Assembly (NCBI RefSeq): GCF_963259705.1
Contig: NC_081842.1
Span: 64,430,787-64,494,786 of the forward strand
Length of the DNA stretch: 64,000 nucleotides
Direction of reading: 5' to 3'
DNA from: Myotis daubentonii
Taxonomy: Eukaryota > Chordata > Mammalia > Chiroptera > Vespertilionidae
The position numbers and the translations under genes are program-made. Within the stretch, counting starts at the first letter, position 1, and the number at the start of each line of letters is the position of its first letter. A model generated the notes under the pieces. That model saw only the letters and a list, made by a program, of their open reading frames with translations, ran no database searches and was not told the DNA's origin. Positions 11,296 to 21,464 of the stretch are shown in pieces.

Positions 11296-13139
11296 TGGGG
11301 TGGGTTTCTGTCTGTGACTGGTTAGAAGTTACCTAGCAGATTAATTTAGAAGCCAGGATGAGAATGGGAAATCACAAGAGCCCTTGTCCAGTGCTGTGTC
11401 AGCCAATGATAGAGTGAGGTAGAGATGGGAGTGATAGGGACAGCAGTTCCACTTGTGTAGCAGGTCACACATGAATTCCCATTTGATATAATATTATAGA
11501 TAAGGTCTTTTGTCCTGCTTATGTTTTTCTGAAATTGTTAAGTGTTTTGATGATCTTTTGAGGAACAGTGAACAATTCTAAGTAGTGTTCAAACAATGAA
11601 GGACGATACTTATCAACATCAGAAGGACTCAGGAAATCCAAGGGAACCCATTAGCATGTCATAAAGCTCTAGAAATAATTTACTTGATTCTGAGAGGTAA
11701 TTTATAGTTAAAGCACTGCTTCCATGAACAAGTAAATAAATTAAACAATAAAAAGTTACTTTTTATAACTAAGACTTTTAAGTCAAATAGCAAACCAACA
11801 TTTCTGAATTTTTTCATATCAATAGACTTTTCTACCACCTATTTAGAGCAGATATCTGTACACAGAGGATGGTTTTTTTTGTATGTGCCCTGCATATGTG
11901 GAGGCCACAGTCATGCAGAAAATGATGGATTAGCCAGAAGATGAATACTTTTTCCTGTTGTCTTTGAATCAAAATAAAGAAAAACAAAAAATACCATGGC
12001 CAATAGAAACATAAAACTTCAATGCAGTTCAAGGTCTTTGTTTCAAAATATGAAAACTCAAGACAAATTACATTAATTCTTCGTCTAGAAAATTAATCTC
12101 CTCATTAGGCAGTTGGCCATCATATGACAAATTTGAGGAGGTGTAGTGAACTGCTACCTGCATAGCCATTATTAAACTTTTAGCTTGGGAATAATCATTC
12201 AATGAGTGCAATTAGACTATTCCAGATGGTCCTTGTATCAAATAATAAGACTTACCTATCCCAAAGAATGTCAATTTAAAGTCTTGGAGTTGTATATTTT
12301 AGTTTTGCTTTTCTAGTGTTATTTTTGCCTTTCTCTAAATAATCAATGCCTTCAGTTGTATGCTATAAGGGGACTTATGATAAGTCTGTGCATGCACAAA
12401 TACAATGCTAGACAGAAAGATTATTGAGACATATGGTTCCTGTATTTGTTTTTTGTTTTGAGCATGTTTGTTTGTGGCTCTATAATTCATAATGCATGTA
12501 CATGAATAAGTAGTCAATGCTGTCAAAGAAAGAAAGAGAATGAAAGGGCTTCAATGACTCCTCTCATCCTAACAATCATTTCCTTTTTCATTCTGCTTTC
12601 TTTTCTGAAATCCAAACTCTCTTTCATCACTGCTTTTATTTATTTTTGTTTTTTCACAACTGCATCCTATCCATGTTTTTGTTTTTGTTTTGTTTTTTTT
12701 TTCTCCTTTTCAATGCTCAATTCAGATAGAATGTGTAGGAAAATACTCCCAGATACTTTCTTCTCTCAGTTTCTAGCTGCCCTTCTCTGTACCAGAAAAG
12801 AGCCCAAGAATGAGTGAATATTACTGAATTACTCTTCCCTCAAAACAGCAATAAAAGTCCAGCTTCTTTTTTTAGACTAAATGCAGCTTAGCTCATTATC
12901 CCTCAACAAAGTGTACTCTATGCTCTCTCCACAGGGCAGATTATACGTCTATGGTATAAAATGGGAGGTTTAAGTACAAATGTTTCCATTTGTTTCCTAC
13001 TGTTAGTAAATTAGACTGTTCCTTAGTAATAATTCTAGATCACCTTGCTCTAACTCTTTTCTAACATAATCCAGTTTTGGTTTCTTTTTGTTTTTTCCTA
13101 TCTGAAGAAATCTAAAATATGAAATTAACTGGGAGTAAG

Positions 13140-13280
13140 CAAATCTAGAGTATTTCAAGTTCTGGCAAACTTGGGAAAGATTTAACTTCTCTGAATCTGT
13201 TTTCTCTTCTGTAAAATAAGGAGTACAATTAAGTTAGGTATTACAGAGTAATTTGTAAATTGAAAAACATTATGGTAGTA
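13140..13280 (+). repeat. Possible MIR fragment
   Basis: AACTTCTCTGAATCTGTTTTC followed by TCTTCTGTAAAATAAGGAG matches the MIR core order 'cttctctgagcctcagtttcctcatctgtaaaatgggg'. The flanks are too diverged to bound precisely. Confidence 0.5.
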
Positions 13281-13494
13281 ATTGCATATCTTGTTTGCAT
13301 GCTATATCCTATCTGAAGGGCTAAATTCTGTTTTTCTTGACTTAAGTCTTGAATTAATTTCCTTCTTAGCCATCAACTTTTTAGCTGGAACCATGGAACA
13401 TCATTATATCATCCTATAACATTGTAGGTTTCTATCTATTTAAGGCTTTGAGGAATCACTCCTAAAATGGTAGTTATGAAATGAGTCTCTAGTA

Positions 13495-13650
13495 TATATG
13501 ATTTAACTCTCTAATTTTACATATGAAGTAACTGAAGTCTGGAGAAGTAAATAGGCTTTGTCACATTCTCAGAGCTAGTGACTAAAACAGCCTGGACTGC
13601 ACTTTAAAATTTCCTGACTTTAAGTTACAGTATTGTCACTGCTTATTATA
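13495..13650 (-). repeat. Possible MIR fragment, reverse
   Basis: TTTTACATATGAAGTAACTGAAG followed by CACATTCTCAGAGCTAGTGAC follows the reversed MIR pattern 'ttttacagatgaggaaactgagg..cacacagctagtaag'. Confidence 0.5.
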
Positions 13651-13952
13651 CATACCTCTTCAAGTGGGTTGTTTGGATAGGTAAGGAAGGGCTGGGTTTA
13701 GCATGTGAAAATGTTACTTAACATCCTCTGTAAAGTGATGTTCTGTGTTCACAGCTCAAAAAGAATAAACAGGGAGCCCTCATAAAAGGCACAGCTGAAA
13801 GGTTTTGTGTAACCCTCCAGCATATGTCAAACATTAAAGCACCCTCAGTGAGTCAACGTTATACTGGGTCCAGCAATTACAGTGTCCATGTGCTTCCTGG
13901 AATATATTATTGTACACCTAATTGAGAGCAATGTAACCAATGTTATATTTCA

Positions 13953-14362
13953 CTAGAGGCCCGGTGCATGAAATTTGCGCACTGGAGGGGGTTATCCCTC
14001 AGCCCAGGCTGCACCCTCTCCAATCTGGGCCCCCACTGGAGTTATCCAACTACCCAGTTTAGACCCGATCCTTGTGGGCCATCTTGTGATCACATCGGGC
14101 CTAAACGGGGCAGTTGGACATCCCTCTCACAATCTGAGACTGCTGCCTCCCAACCGCTTGCCTGCCTGTCAGCCTGATTGATGCCTAACTGCTCCCCTGC
14201 CAGCCTGATTGCCCCCACTGCCCTCCCCTGCAGGCCTGATTGCCCACAACTGCCCTTTCCTGCTGGCTACCTTGAGGTGGCCATCTTGTGACCACGTGAG
14301 GGCGACCATCTTGTGCGAGGGCATGATGGTCAATTTGCATATTAACTCTTTAATATATAGGA
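13953..14362 (-). mobile_element. HeliBat-type nonautonomous Helitron
   Basis: On the minus strand it runs from TCCTATATATTAAAG to CCGGGCCTCTAG, between flanking A and T with no target duplication. The 3' hairpin region reads GTGCATGAAATTTGCGCAC on the plus strand, with imperfect arms. The interior is GC-rich and reads open in two overlapping plus-strand frames of about 68 codons. These have no recognisable domain and are composition artefacts. Confidence 0.9.
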
Positions 14363-16029
14363 TGATTAGTACTTGTTGGCTGCTAAAGAGTGAATGCTGT
14401 TGTTGATGGCACCAGACCCATCTCTGGTATTCCCAAAGTCATTCTGACACGCTCAACTGCTAAGACAATTGCAGTCGGGATCTCAAATGCAATAAAGAAG
14501 CTTTAGGAGTTCATCTCACCCTGAAAACTCAACCACAGACTACCTTGCTTGAGTTGTATGGAGCAAAAAGATGTTAATTCTGTGGCCATCGAGGGAAATG
14601 GGGTGCTAACGTAAAAGGGAATTGCCCTCAAACTTAGTGACAGTCCTCTACTGTTCTATCACCCCCATTCAGGTGACAATTTTCATCATATCAAAGGCCT
14701 TGTGTGACTACAAGTGTCCTAGGTGACTAACTGACCAATAGAGTGTTATTAGGACATTTCAAACAAGACTCTGGCTGGAGGTGGGTCTTGATTTGTAAAA
14801 CTCAATATAAAATTTTAAAAAAGAATATAATTTACAAGCAAATAAATTAGATATCAGGTTTTGTGGTGGGATGGTTGATTATTCAAATTTTAGAACTTAT
14901 TGCTTTGAAAATGGTTCAATACTGAGATTCTTTAAATAGAGTGTCCCCATGGGGACACTTTCACTTATTAAAAATCTACTGAACACAGTTGATCAGGAAG
15001 CAACCCATTGTGCAGAGTTAGGCATATGTGTACAATGTTGGGCAGTTTTCTTGGCTTAAACATTGAGAGAGGCAAACCTCTGCATACTTTCACAATTACA
15101 AATTCATTTGTGATCCTGATCAAGGGATCAAGCAAAGAACAATGCACTTAAAAAGAAAAAAAGGAAAAAAAAAGACACAAAAAACAGTTTATTCCACTGG
15201 TGCTATAGTAATTATTAATAGTGCCTCCCTTCATTTTCAAAAGTGTCCTGGTTTGGATGATAAATTGTATGGTCATTTTATCAATAGGGTTACTGCACAA
15301 TGTAGTAAGCTCAGTGTTAGCTTCAATATAAAATGGAATTATACAAATAAGATTTAGCTAGGACTCAGAGCCTTGCCATTAGGACATTCATTCATTAGTT
15401 AATTATGTATTATTCAAACTTTAGCATATATTTATTGAGCACCATGTGTCAGTAAATAGTTTTGAGCAATTTACTGAGCATTGTATGTAGGGTGCCAGAA
15501 ATTCAAATGAGAGTTATAAATGGGCAAAGTATATGATATGTGTGCTCTGTATATCATTTAGTATGTAATAAGAGAGGTTGCATTTCACATAGTATAAATG
15601 AGGGAAATGGTTTGCAGAGGTTATTCTTGCTTGTTCTTACACAACTCATATGTGGAAAGTTGAAATGTATGGACAGTCATTATTAAATTTTTTCACTTGT
15701 CGCTTCTTCATTTTACCTATTAAGGTGAGCTGAGAGATGCATTAAAGATCCTTGTGCTTGGGATATAGGAGGGAATAGATAGTGGTGATGATGAGAGAGG
15801 CAGAACACTCCTAAATATAGTAGCTTTCTGAGCTGCTAGGACCATTCATTGGGAGAGCTTGTCTAGGCCTTCCATGGAAATTGTGACCCATGTCGATACA
15901 CCAATTGGGACAGCACAGTTCTCATGTCCACTGACTGATCTGATATTACATAGATTCTTCCATTTTCTCGGACTGCCATTTGATTTACTGTTGGCTTCTT
16001 GCTCCTCACTGACATCAATGCTTATTCCA
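14363..16029. other. Unassigned noncoding DNA
   Basis: No gene recognised. Includes a 20-bp perfect palindrome (14940-14959), and at about 15420-15500 an old-repeat-like string (ATATTTATTGAGCACCATGTGTCAG) of the type found in ancient mammalian interspersed repeats. Confidence 0.5.
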
Positions 16030-16420
16030 TTTGTAATGTTTTCCTTTTTTTTTCTTGCTTAAAGTATTACAAAGGGTATTACATATGTGTCCTTCCCCCC
16101 CCGCCCTTGACAATCCCCTGGCCTCCCCTACCCCCCAGTGTCTTATGTCCATTGGTTATGCTTATATGTATGCATACAAGTCCTTAGGTTGATCTCTTAC
16201 CCCCTCCCTCCTGCCCCCCAACCCTCCCCGGCCTTCCCACTGCAGTTTGACAATCTGTTTGAGGCAGCTCTGCCTCTGTATCTATTATTGTTCAAAAGTT
16301 TATTATGATCTCTATTATCCATGAATGAGTGAGATCATGTGATATTTTTCCTTCATTGACTGACTTATTTCACTTCGCATAATGCTCTCCAGTTCCATCC
16401 AAATGTTTTTCTTACAATCA
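16030..16420 (-). mobile_element. L1 LINE 3' end fragment
   Basis: The reverse complement shows L1 3'-end landmarks in order: CCAGTTCCATCCAAATG and ATTTCACTTCGCATAATGCTC (the end of ORF2, reversed), ATCCATGAATGAGTGAGATCATG, then the C-rich 3' UTR (CCCCTCCCTCCTGCCCCCCA) and the GTTATGCTTATATGTATGCATACAAG block shared with the L1 fragments at 8262 and 45678. Confidence 0.8.
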
Positions 16421-18169
16421 GACAAAAGTGATTATGTGTACTTACTCTTGCCATTTTCCCTCTGTTCTAGAATCCTCCTCCTTTCCTCTCTATACACTTC
16501 TGTGCTTGCCTCTGACCTCGCCTCTTCATGAAGGGCCAGTCGTTTTAGACTGTCTTGGGAGACTTCTGGACTAATATAATAAAAACTGACAGAGGGCATA
16601 CATACAGGTAGCGGATCAATAGTTAACTTCCAATGTGCTCATCTTCAATTATCGGGTCCACTAGCAATAATAATGAAAGTTTTCTATTTATTGAACACCT
16701 TCTTCCATGTGCTCTGCAATGTACAAACACATTCCATAGTTTTCTATAAATAAAATCTTCAGATGTCTTTGACTTGTAGTTTCAGCTCAGGTGTTGTTTT
16801 CTCTGAGTGATTTTGTTGCCTGACCTTTCTGCCCTCTCCCAAAGTAAGCAGCATAATAAATTCCAGTCTCATCATCATTATCTGTCAACTGGAAATCCAG
16901 GGCTAGGTGAAAGGTAGACTAGGAAACCATGTCTTATCATGAAAGCATGCTGGATCTCTAATAGCTCATTAGCATACCATATACAAGCATCGTGCTTTTA
17001 ATGAGTTACGTGGTGTGATAATTAAGTAGTATTTCTTCGCAGTTTCCTCTTATGTGGGAAAAAGGGGGAACGGAATAGGTTGACTAATGATGGAAAAGGG
17101 GTGTTAATGCTTAAGTACAAAGTTTTAAGTAATTATCATTCTGTAGACAAAACAGCTAGCAAACTCTCAAGGGAAGAAAATAAAATACTTCCCTTATGTT
17201 AAAAAAATCAAGAGAAAATAACCTCCCTCTCCTGATTCTTGTTGATAGTTATTTGAAAGAAAAACTTTCTACACATTTAAACCAAAAATAAAAACATACG
17301 TTGTCTTTGATTTTGGTGCGAGAACACAGTGTATAATACTAACCCAGTTCACAGGAAAAGGAGGACAAGTGCCAAAGTCATAAGCTGGCTGGAGAAACCT
17401 AGTGGGGCTGGATTGTTTAGCACAGGAACATTTTGGGAAGCCTCTATGGGAGCCCTAAAGAATGACCAAGATAGCTGCCTTGTTGAATATAATGCTTTCC
17501 TCTCATCTCTGTGAAAATGGTGCACCACTGGACTGTCTTTGGGAAGTTGTCATGTAAGGTAGATCCCCGTGGGGAGAAATTTCTCCTTCTAAGAGCTTCA
17601 TCATCCTGGAACAATTATGTAGATTCCTGTGGCCAGAGCAGCAGGATATATAAACCAAAACCATATTCTGGTAGAAGAAAAACTAGAGTTTCTTATAGGG
17701 AAACAGATGGTGGGGCAATGAGTGCTCTATATGTGAATTATCATATCATCAAAAGGACAGTTGTAAACCTGTTATGATATAAAGCACCAAATGCAATTCC
17801 ACATTGAACCTTAATAAAAATGCATTCCTGTAATCTTTTGGAAATCCTGTGTGCCTCAAACAAGTGCCAAACTCCCAATTAAAAATAATTTCCAACATGA
17901 ACTTTAGCCTTTCTCTAGGTGACCCTTCCTTAGGAAGGGAAATTTGACAGCTCTGGTGCTCTTGAGCATATACTTTTTCATGCCAAAGATGGTTTTCAAT
18001 CAAATGTGTGCAATATTATCCGTCTGTTTAAAATGAGAGACTGATCTCTAACCAACCTCCTTCAACTGAAAATCAATACATAGGGAAGCATCAATACACA
18101 TGCAGTTCATAGACATTAGAAAACAGAAGTCAAATTACTAAGGATATTATCAAAGCCAAATATTACTCT
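16421..18169. other. Noncoding DNA, one possible L2 trace
   Basis: At about 16770-16880 the order AGCTCAGGTGTTGTTTTCTCTG, TTGCCTGACC and CCCTCTCCCAAAGTAAG resembles an old LINE2 3' end. Nothing else recognised. Open frames of 61-88 codons at 17329-17777 look like chance frames. Confidence 0.4.
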
Positions 18170-18184
18170 AAAATGGAGACTTAA

Positions 18185-18371
18185 CCCTAACCGGTTTGGC
18201 TTAGCGGATAGAGCATTGGCCTGCGGACTGAAGGGCCCCAGGTTTGATTCCGGTCAAGGGCATGTACCAGGAGGCAGCTGATCGATGTTTCTCTCTCATC
18301 AATGTTTATAACTCTCTATCCCTCTCCCTTCCTCTCTGTAAAAAAATCAATAAAATATACTTTTATAAAAT
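18185..18371 (+). mobile_element. Ves SINE with an internal deletion
   Basis: The Ves head is intact (ACCGGTTTGGCTTAGCGGAT, B box GGTTTGATTCC). The body jumps from GGGCATGTACC straight to AGGAGGCAGCTGATCGATG, missing the roughly 35-bp segment between these blocks in the copies at 2498 and 40909. It ends CAATAAAATATACTTTTATA. A perfect 15-bp target duplication AAAATGGAGACTTAA flanks it (18170-18184 and 18372-18386). Confidence 0.95.
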
Positions 18372-18386
18372 AAAATGGAGACTTAA

Positions 18387-18799
18387 AAAATAAGTGGATA
18401 TGAAATAGAATACATGATAAATTTAATACTATTTACCACCATCTTTTCTTCTCTAGCTCTTCTTATCCCTCCCCTCTCTTGTTCTCTTGTTATTTTCAGC
18501 AAAACAAAAACACTGAACAATCTCCCTTTGAGCCTCCCAGTGAATCTGACCTGAGAAGCGGGGCTGTGCCATCATTCAGCTAGGCTGCACAAAAGCCAGG
18601 ATTTGGTGAATGCCACGCCCTTCCAGTACATGGGAGATATCCCAATGCCATTTCATTGCCCAAACTTGGCAGGCAGGCAATTCTAGATCAATCTCTACCT
18701 TGATCCAAAGTTAAGTCCAGATTAAAATGTAATCTGAAAGAAGAACAGATGAAAAACTTTCTTATCTCTTCATCCCAGCAGAGTGAATTTTTAGGGTTA
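18387..18799. other. Unassigned noncoding DNA
   Basis: Nothing recognised between the Ves target duplication and the Helitron start. Confidence 0.5.
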
Positions 18800-20021
18800 T
18801 CCTATCTAATAAAAGACAAAAAGGGTAATTAACCGTACCTCCGCTACGCTTCCCATTGGCTAATCAGTGAGATATGCAAATTAACTGCCAACAGAGATGG
18901 CGGCCGGCAGCCATGCAGCTGAAGCGAGCAGGAGGTTTGCTTGCTCTAGTGATGGAGGAAGCCAAGGTTCCCCACCTGCCGTGGCCCAGCTCTGAGCTCC
19001 AAAAAGCAACAAAGTTTCAATTATAGAAGCTAAACAAACCCCAGATACCTGCTTTCAGCCAGCTGCAGCCTCAGAGCTGGAGCAAGCAGGATGGCAACAA
19101 AGTTTCAATTATAGAAGCCAAACAAACCCCAGATACCTGCTTTCTGCCAGCCGCGGCCTCGGAGCTGGGAGCGCCAGTGAAGGCAACAGAGTTTCAATTA
19201 TAGAAGGTAAATAAATCCCAGAATGAAAAAGAAAAGAAAAAAAGGAGAGGCTGGGAGCTTCAGTCGCAGGTCAGCCTGAAAATGGCCCTCAGCCCCTCAC
19301 CCAGACTGACCAGGCACTCCAGTGGGAACCCCCACACTAAAGGGGGTGTGGCCAGCCTGAAAACAGCTATCAGCCCCTCATCCAGGCTGGCCAGGCACCC
19401 CAGTGGGGACCCCCACCCTGAAGGGGGTGTGACCAGCTGCAAACAGCCATCATCCCCTCACCCAGGCTGGCCAGGCACCCAAGCGGGACCCCCACCCTGA
19501 TCCAGGACACCCTTCAGGGCAAACCAACCGGCCCCCACCCATGCACCAGGCCTCTATCCTATATAGTAAAAGGGTAATATGCAAACTGACCCTAACAGCA
19601 GAAAGACTGGGAATGACTGGTCACTATGACACACACTGACCACCAGGGGGCAGACACTCAATGCAGGAGCTGCTCTCTGGTGGTCAGTGCGCTCCCACAT
19701 GGGGGAGCTCTGCTCAGCCACAAGCCAGGCTGATGGCTGCCAGTACAGCGGTGGTGGTGGGAGCCTCTCGTGCCTCCTCAGCAGCGCTAAGGATGTCCAA
19801 CTGCAGCTTAGGTCTGCTCCCCACTAGCAAGTGGACATCCCCCGAAGGCTGCCAGGCTGCCAGAGGGATGTCTGATTGCCAGCTTAGGCCCAATCCCCTG
19901 AGGAGCAGGCCTACACCAGCAGGTGGTCATCCCCTGAGGTGTCCCAGACTGTGAGAGGGCACAGGCTGGGTTGAGGGCCCCCCCCCCCGAGTGCACAAAT
20001 TTTTGTGCACCGGGTCTCTAG
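18800..20021 (+). mobile_element. Composite (double) HeliBat-type Helitron
   Basis: Starts TCCTATCTAATAAAAG directly after an A and ends with the hairpin GTGCACAAATTTTTGTGCAC, CGGGTCT and CTAG before a T. At 19556/19557 there is an internal junction: a 3'-like end (ATGCACCAGGCCTCTA) abuts a second 5' end (TCCTATATAGTAAAAGG). The first component (18800-19556) has an AAGATGG-type 5' block with two reversed-homopurine stretches, three degenerate copies of a block around TTTCAATTATAGAAG (about 19010, 19100 and 19190) and three tandem units of about 80 bp (19290-19500). The second component (19557-20021) is an ordinary HeliBat with the CACCAGGGGGCAGA inverted pair. No transposase coding was seen. 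Confidence 0.88.
19557..20021 (+). mobile_element. Second HeliBat unit within the composite
   Basis: 465 bp. TCCTATATAGTAAAAGGGTAA at the 5' end, then GACCACCAGGGGGCAGACAC and its inverted partner CTGGTGGTCAGTGCGCTCCC, then a C run at 19979-19988 before the terminal hairpin and CTAG. It would be a complete nonautonomous Helitron if it stood alone. Confidence 0.9.
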
Positions 20022-20662
20022 TATCAGATAAAAAGGAAGAGACCAGGAAGGTAGTAGAATATACTGAGAATCTTCCACTTTAATTTACTAAGCAAATATA
20101 CCTAACTGGCATTCAGTATAACTAGCAGATGACTTAATAGTAAAAGGTGGTTTTTCCCTTTAATGAGACAGGCACATGGTAACAACTAAGTGCAAGCTAA
20201 AATGCAGGCATTTCTCTTTTTAATTTTTTTTTTTATTTCACCTATTCTGTAGATGTTACATGCACCAAAGAGTGCCTGCCATCTATCCAAAGCCGATAGT
20301 GCACACCTGAGTGAGAAAGTAACTAGGCTCAAAAGTCTAGACTCCTAGGTAGGATCTTGAACATTTTGTTGAGTCAGAGATGCTTTTATGGGAGGATGCA
20401 AGGCGACTTGGATACAGAGTTAGGGAGGAAATTTATCAGTATTTGTATCAGTTTATTCCCTAAAACCTAGGAGCCAAAGAAGACAGAAATCTTCTCCTCA
20501 CACCACAATGCCGTATGTATACCAGTAGTTTATGATTTCTACTTCCCTGATAGTTAAAATCAAATTTGAGATTCAATCTCACTAAGTCAAAGGCACAAAA
20601 ATGGGTGGTAACTATTGATTCTGCTTGCATAGCCAAAGGAAGAGATGCTGGAAGGTCTATAC
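20022..20662. other. Unassigned noncoding DNA
   Basis: Includes a T run at about 20221-20236. No gene or repeat recognised. Confidence 0.5.
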
Positions 20663-20668
20663 TCTAAG

Positions 20669-21458
20669 TGCCGGGAGCCAGTCCATCCTTGATTTGCCGG
20701 GAGCCGGTCCATCCTTGCTGTTTCAAAGGACCTGGCATATATGGCATACTGTTCTTAATATGTTTGCTCACCTTCTTGGCACTATGTGTTTTAACCAAGG
20801 TCACCTCTCCGACAAAGGTTGTTTCCCCAGGTAGGGATTTTCCCCTGAAGTTAGGGAGGGAATAAAACCTCTTAACTAAGTGCCAGGCAGGTAATTAATC
20901 ACTTTAACTACGAACAATCATGCTTAAGCTACATAATCTTTACTCCCTGGAATGGAGATAAGAAACGCCCTAACCTTTGGAATAGAGATTGATAGGATTG
21001 AATCAACTGGTATAAATACAGATGTAACAAGACAGCAAGAGACAGAACTTAGAACACAGAACTTAGAAGAGAGAACCTACAGACAGAACCTACACAGAAC
21101 CTACAGACAGAAGAACTTTGCTGGAGAGAACATGGCAAAAGATCCTGGACTGAACCTGACTACAGAAATTGGCAAGAGAACCTGACTAGAACCTGGTGAC
21201 TGAACCTGGCTGGAGAACCTGGACAGAACCTGGCTGGAGAACCTAGTGAGGGAACATGGCTACAGAACCTCGCTGGAGATCCGAAGCAGAACCACTCTGG
21301 AGATCCAGACCAGAACTTGGCTGGAGATCCTGGCTGAAGATCCTAGACAGAACCTGGCTATGATGATAACCTGAATGCTGCCTCTGTGTCATTCCTTCTT
21401 CACCGACTCCGTCCACACCTTTGGAAACCCCTGGACCTGCTGGGGCTGGACCCCGGCA
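20669..21458 (+). mobile_element. Solo LTR, class II-type, with a duplicated 5' tip
   Basis: Same family as the LTR at 5747, with only scattered mismatches by eye over the first 350 bp. TG..CA ends and a 6-bp flanking repeat TCTAAG (20663-20668) versus TTTAAG (21459-21464), one mismatch. The first 26 bp (TGCCGGGAGCCAGTCCATCC.., 20669-20694) are repeated at once from 20695. The flanking repeat fits only if integration included the outer copy. TATA box TATAAAT at 21011-21017. The 3' half carries the same degenerate AGAACCTGGCTGGAGA repeats. No internal retroviral genes. Confidence 0.83.
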
Positions 21459-21464
21459 TTTAAG

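Larger units (their letters stand above)
11296..13952. other. Noncoding DNA with MIR traces
   Basis: No gene recognised. Two probable MIR fragments (13140-13280 and 13495-13650) are listed separately. The rest is unassigned. Confidence 0.55.

Noticed and set aside
13968..14181. Overlapping Pro/Ser/Leu-rich frames of about 68 codons
   Set aside because: Inside a minus-strand nonautonomous Helitron. GC-rich composition gives few stops.
5747..21458. One 15-kb provirus bounded by the two similar LTRs
   Set aside because: Each LTR has its own 6-bp flanking repeat with different sequence, the DNA between them includes L1, Helitrons and a SINE, and no retroviral coding sequence was seen. They are two independent solo LTRs.
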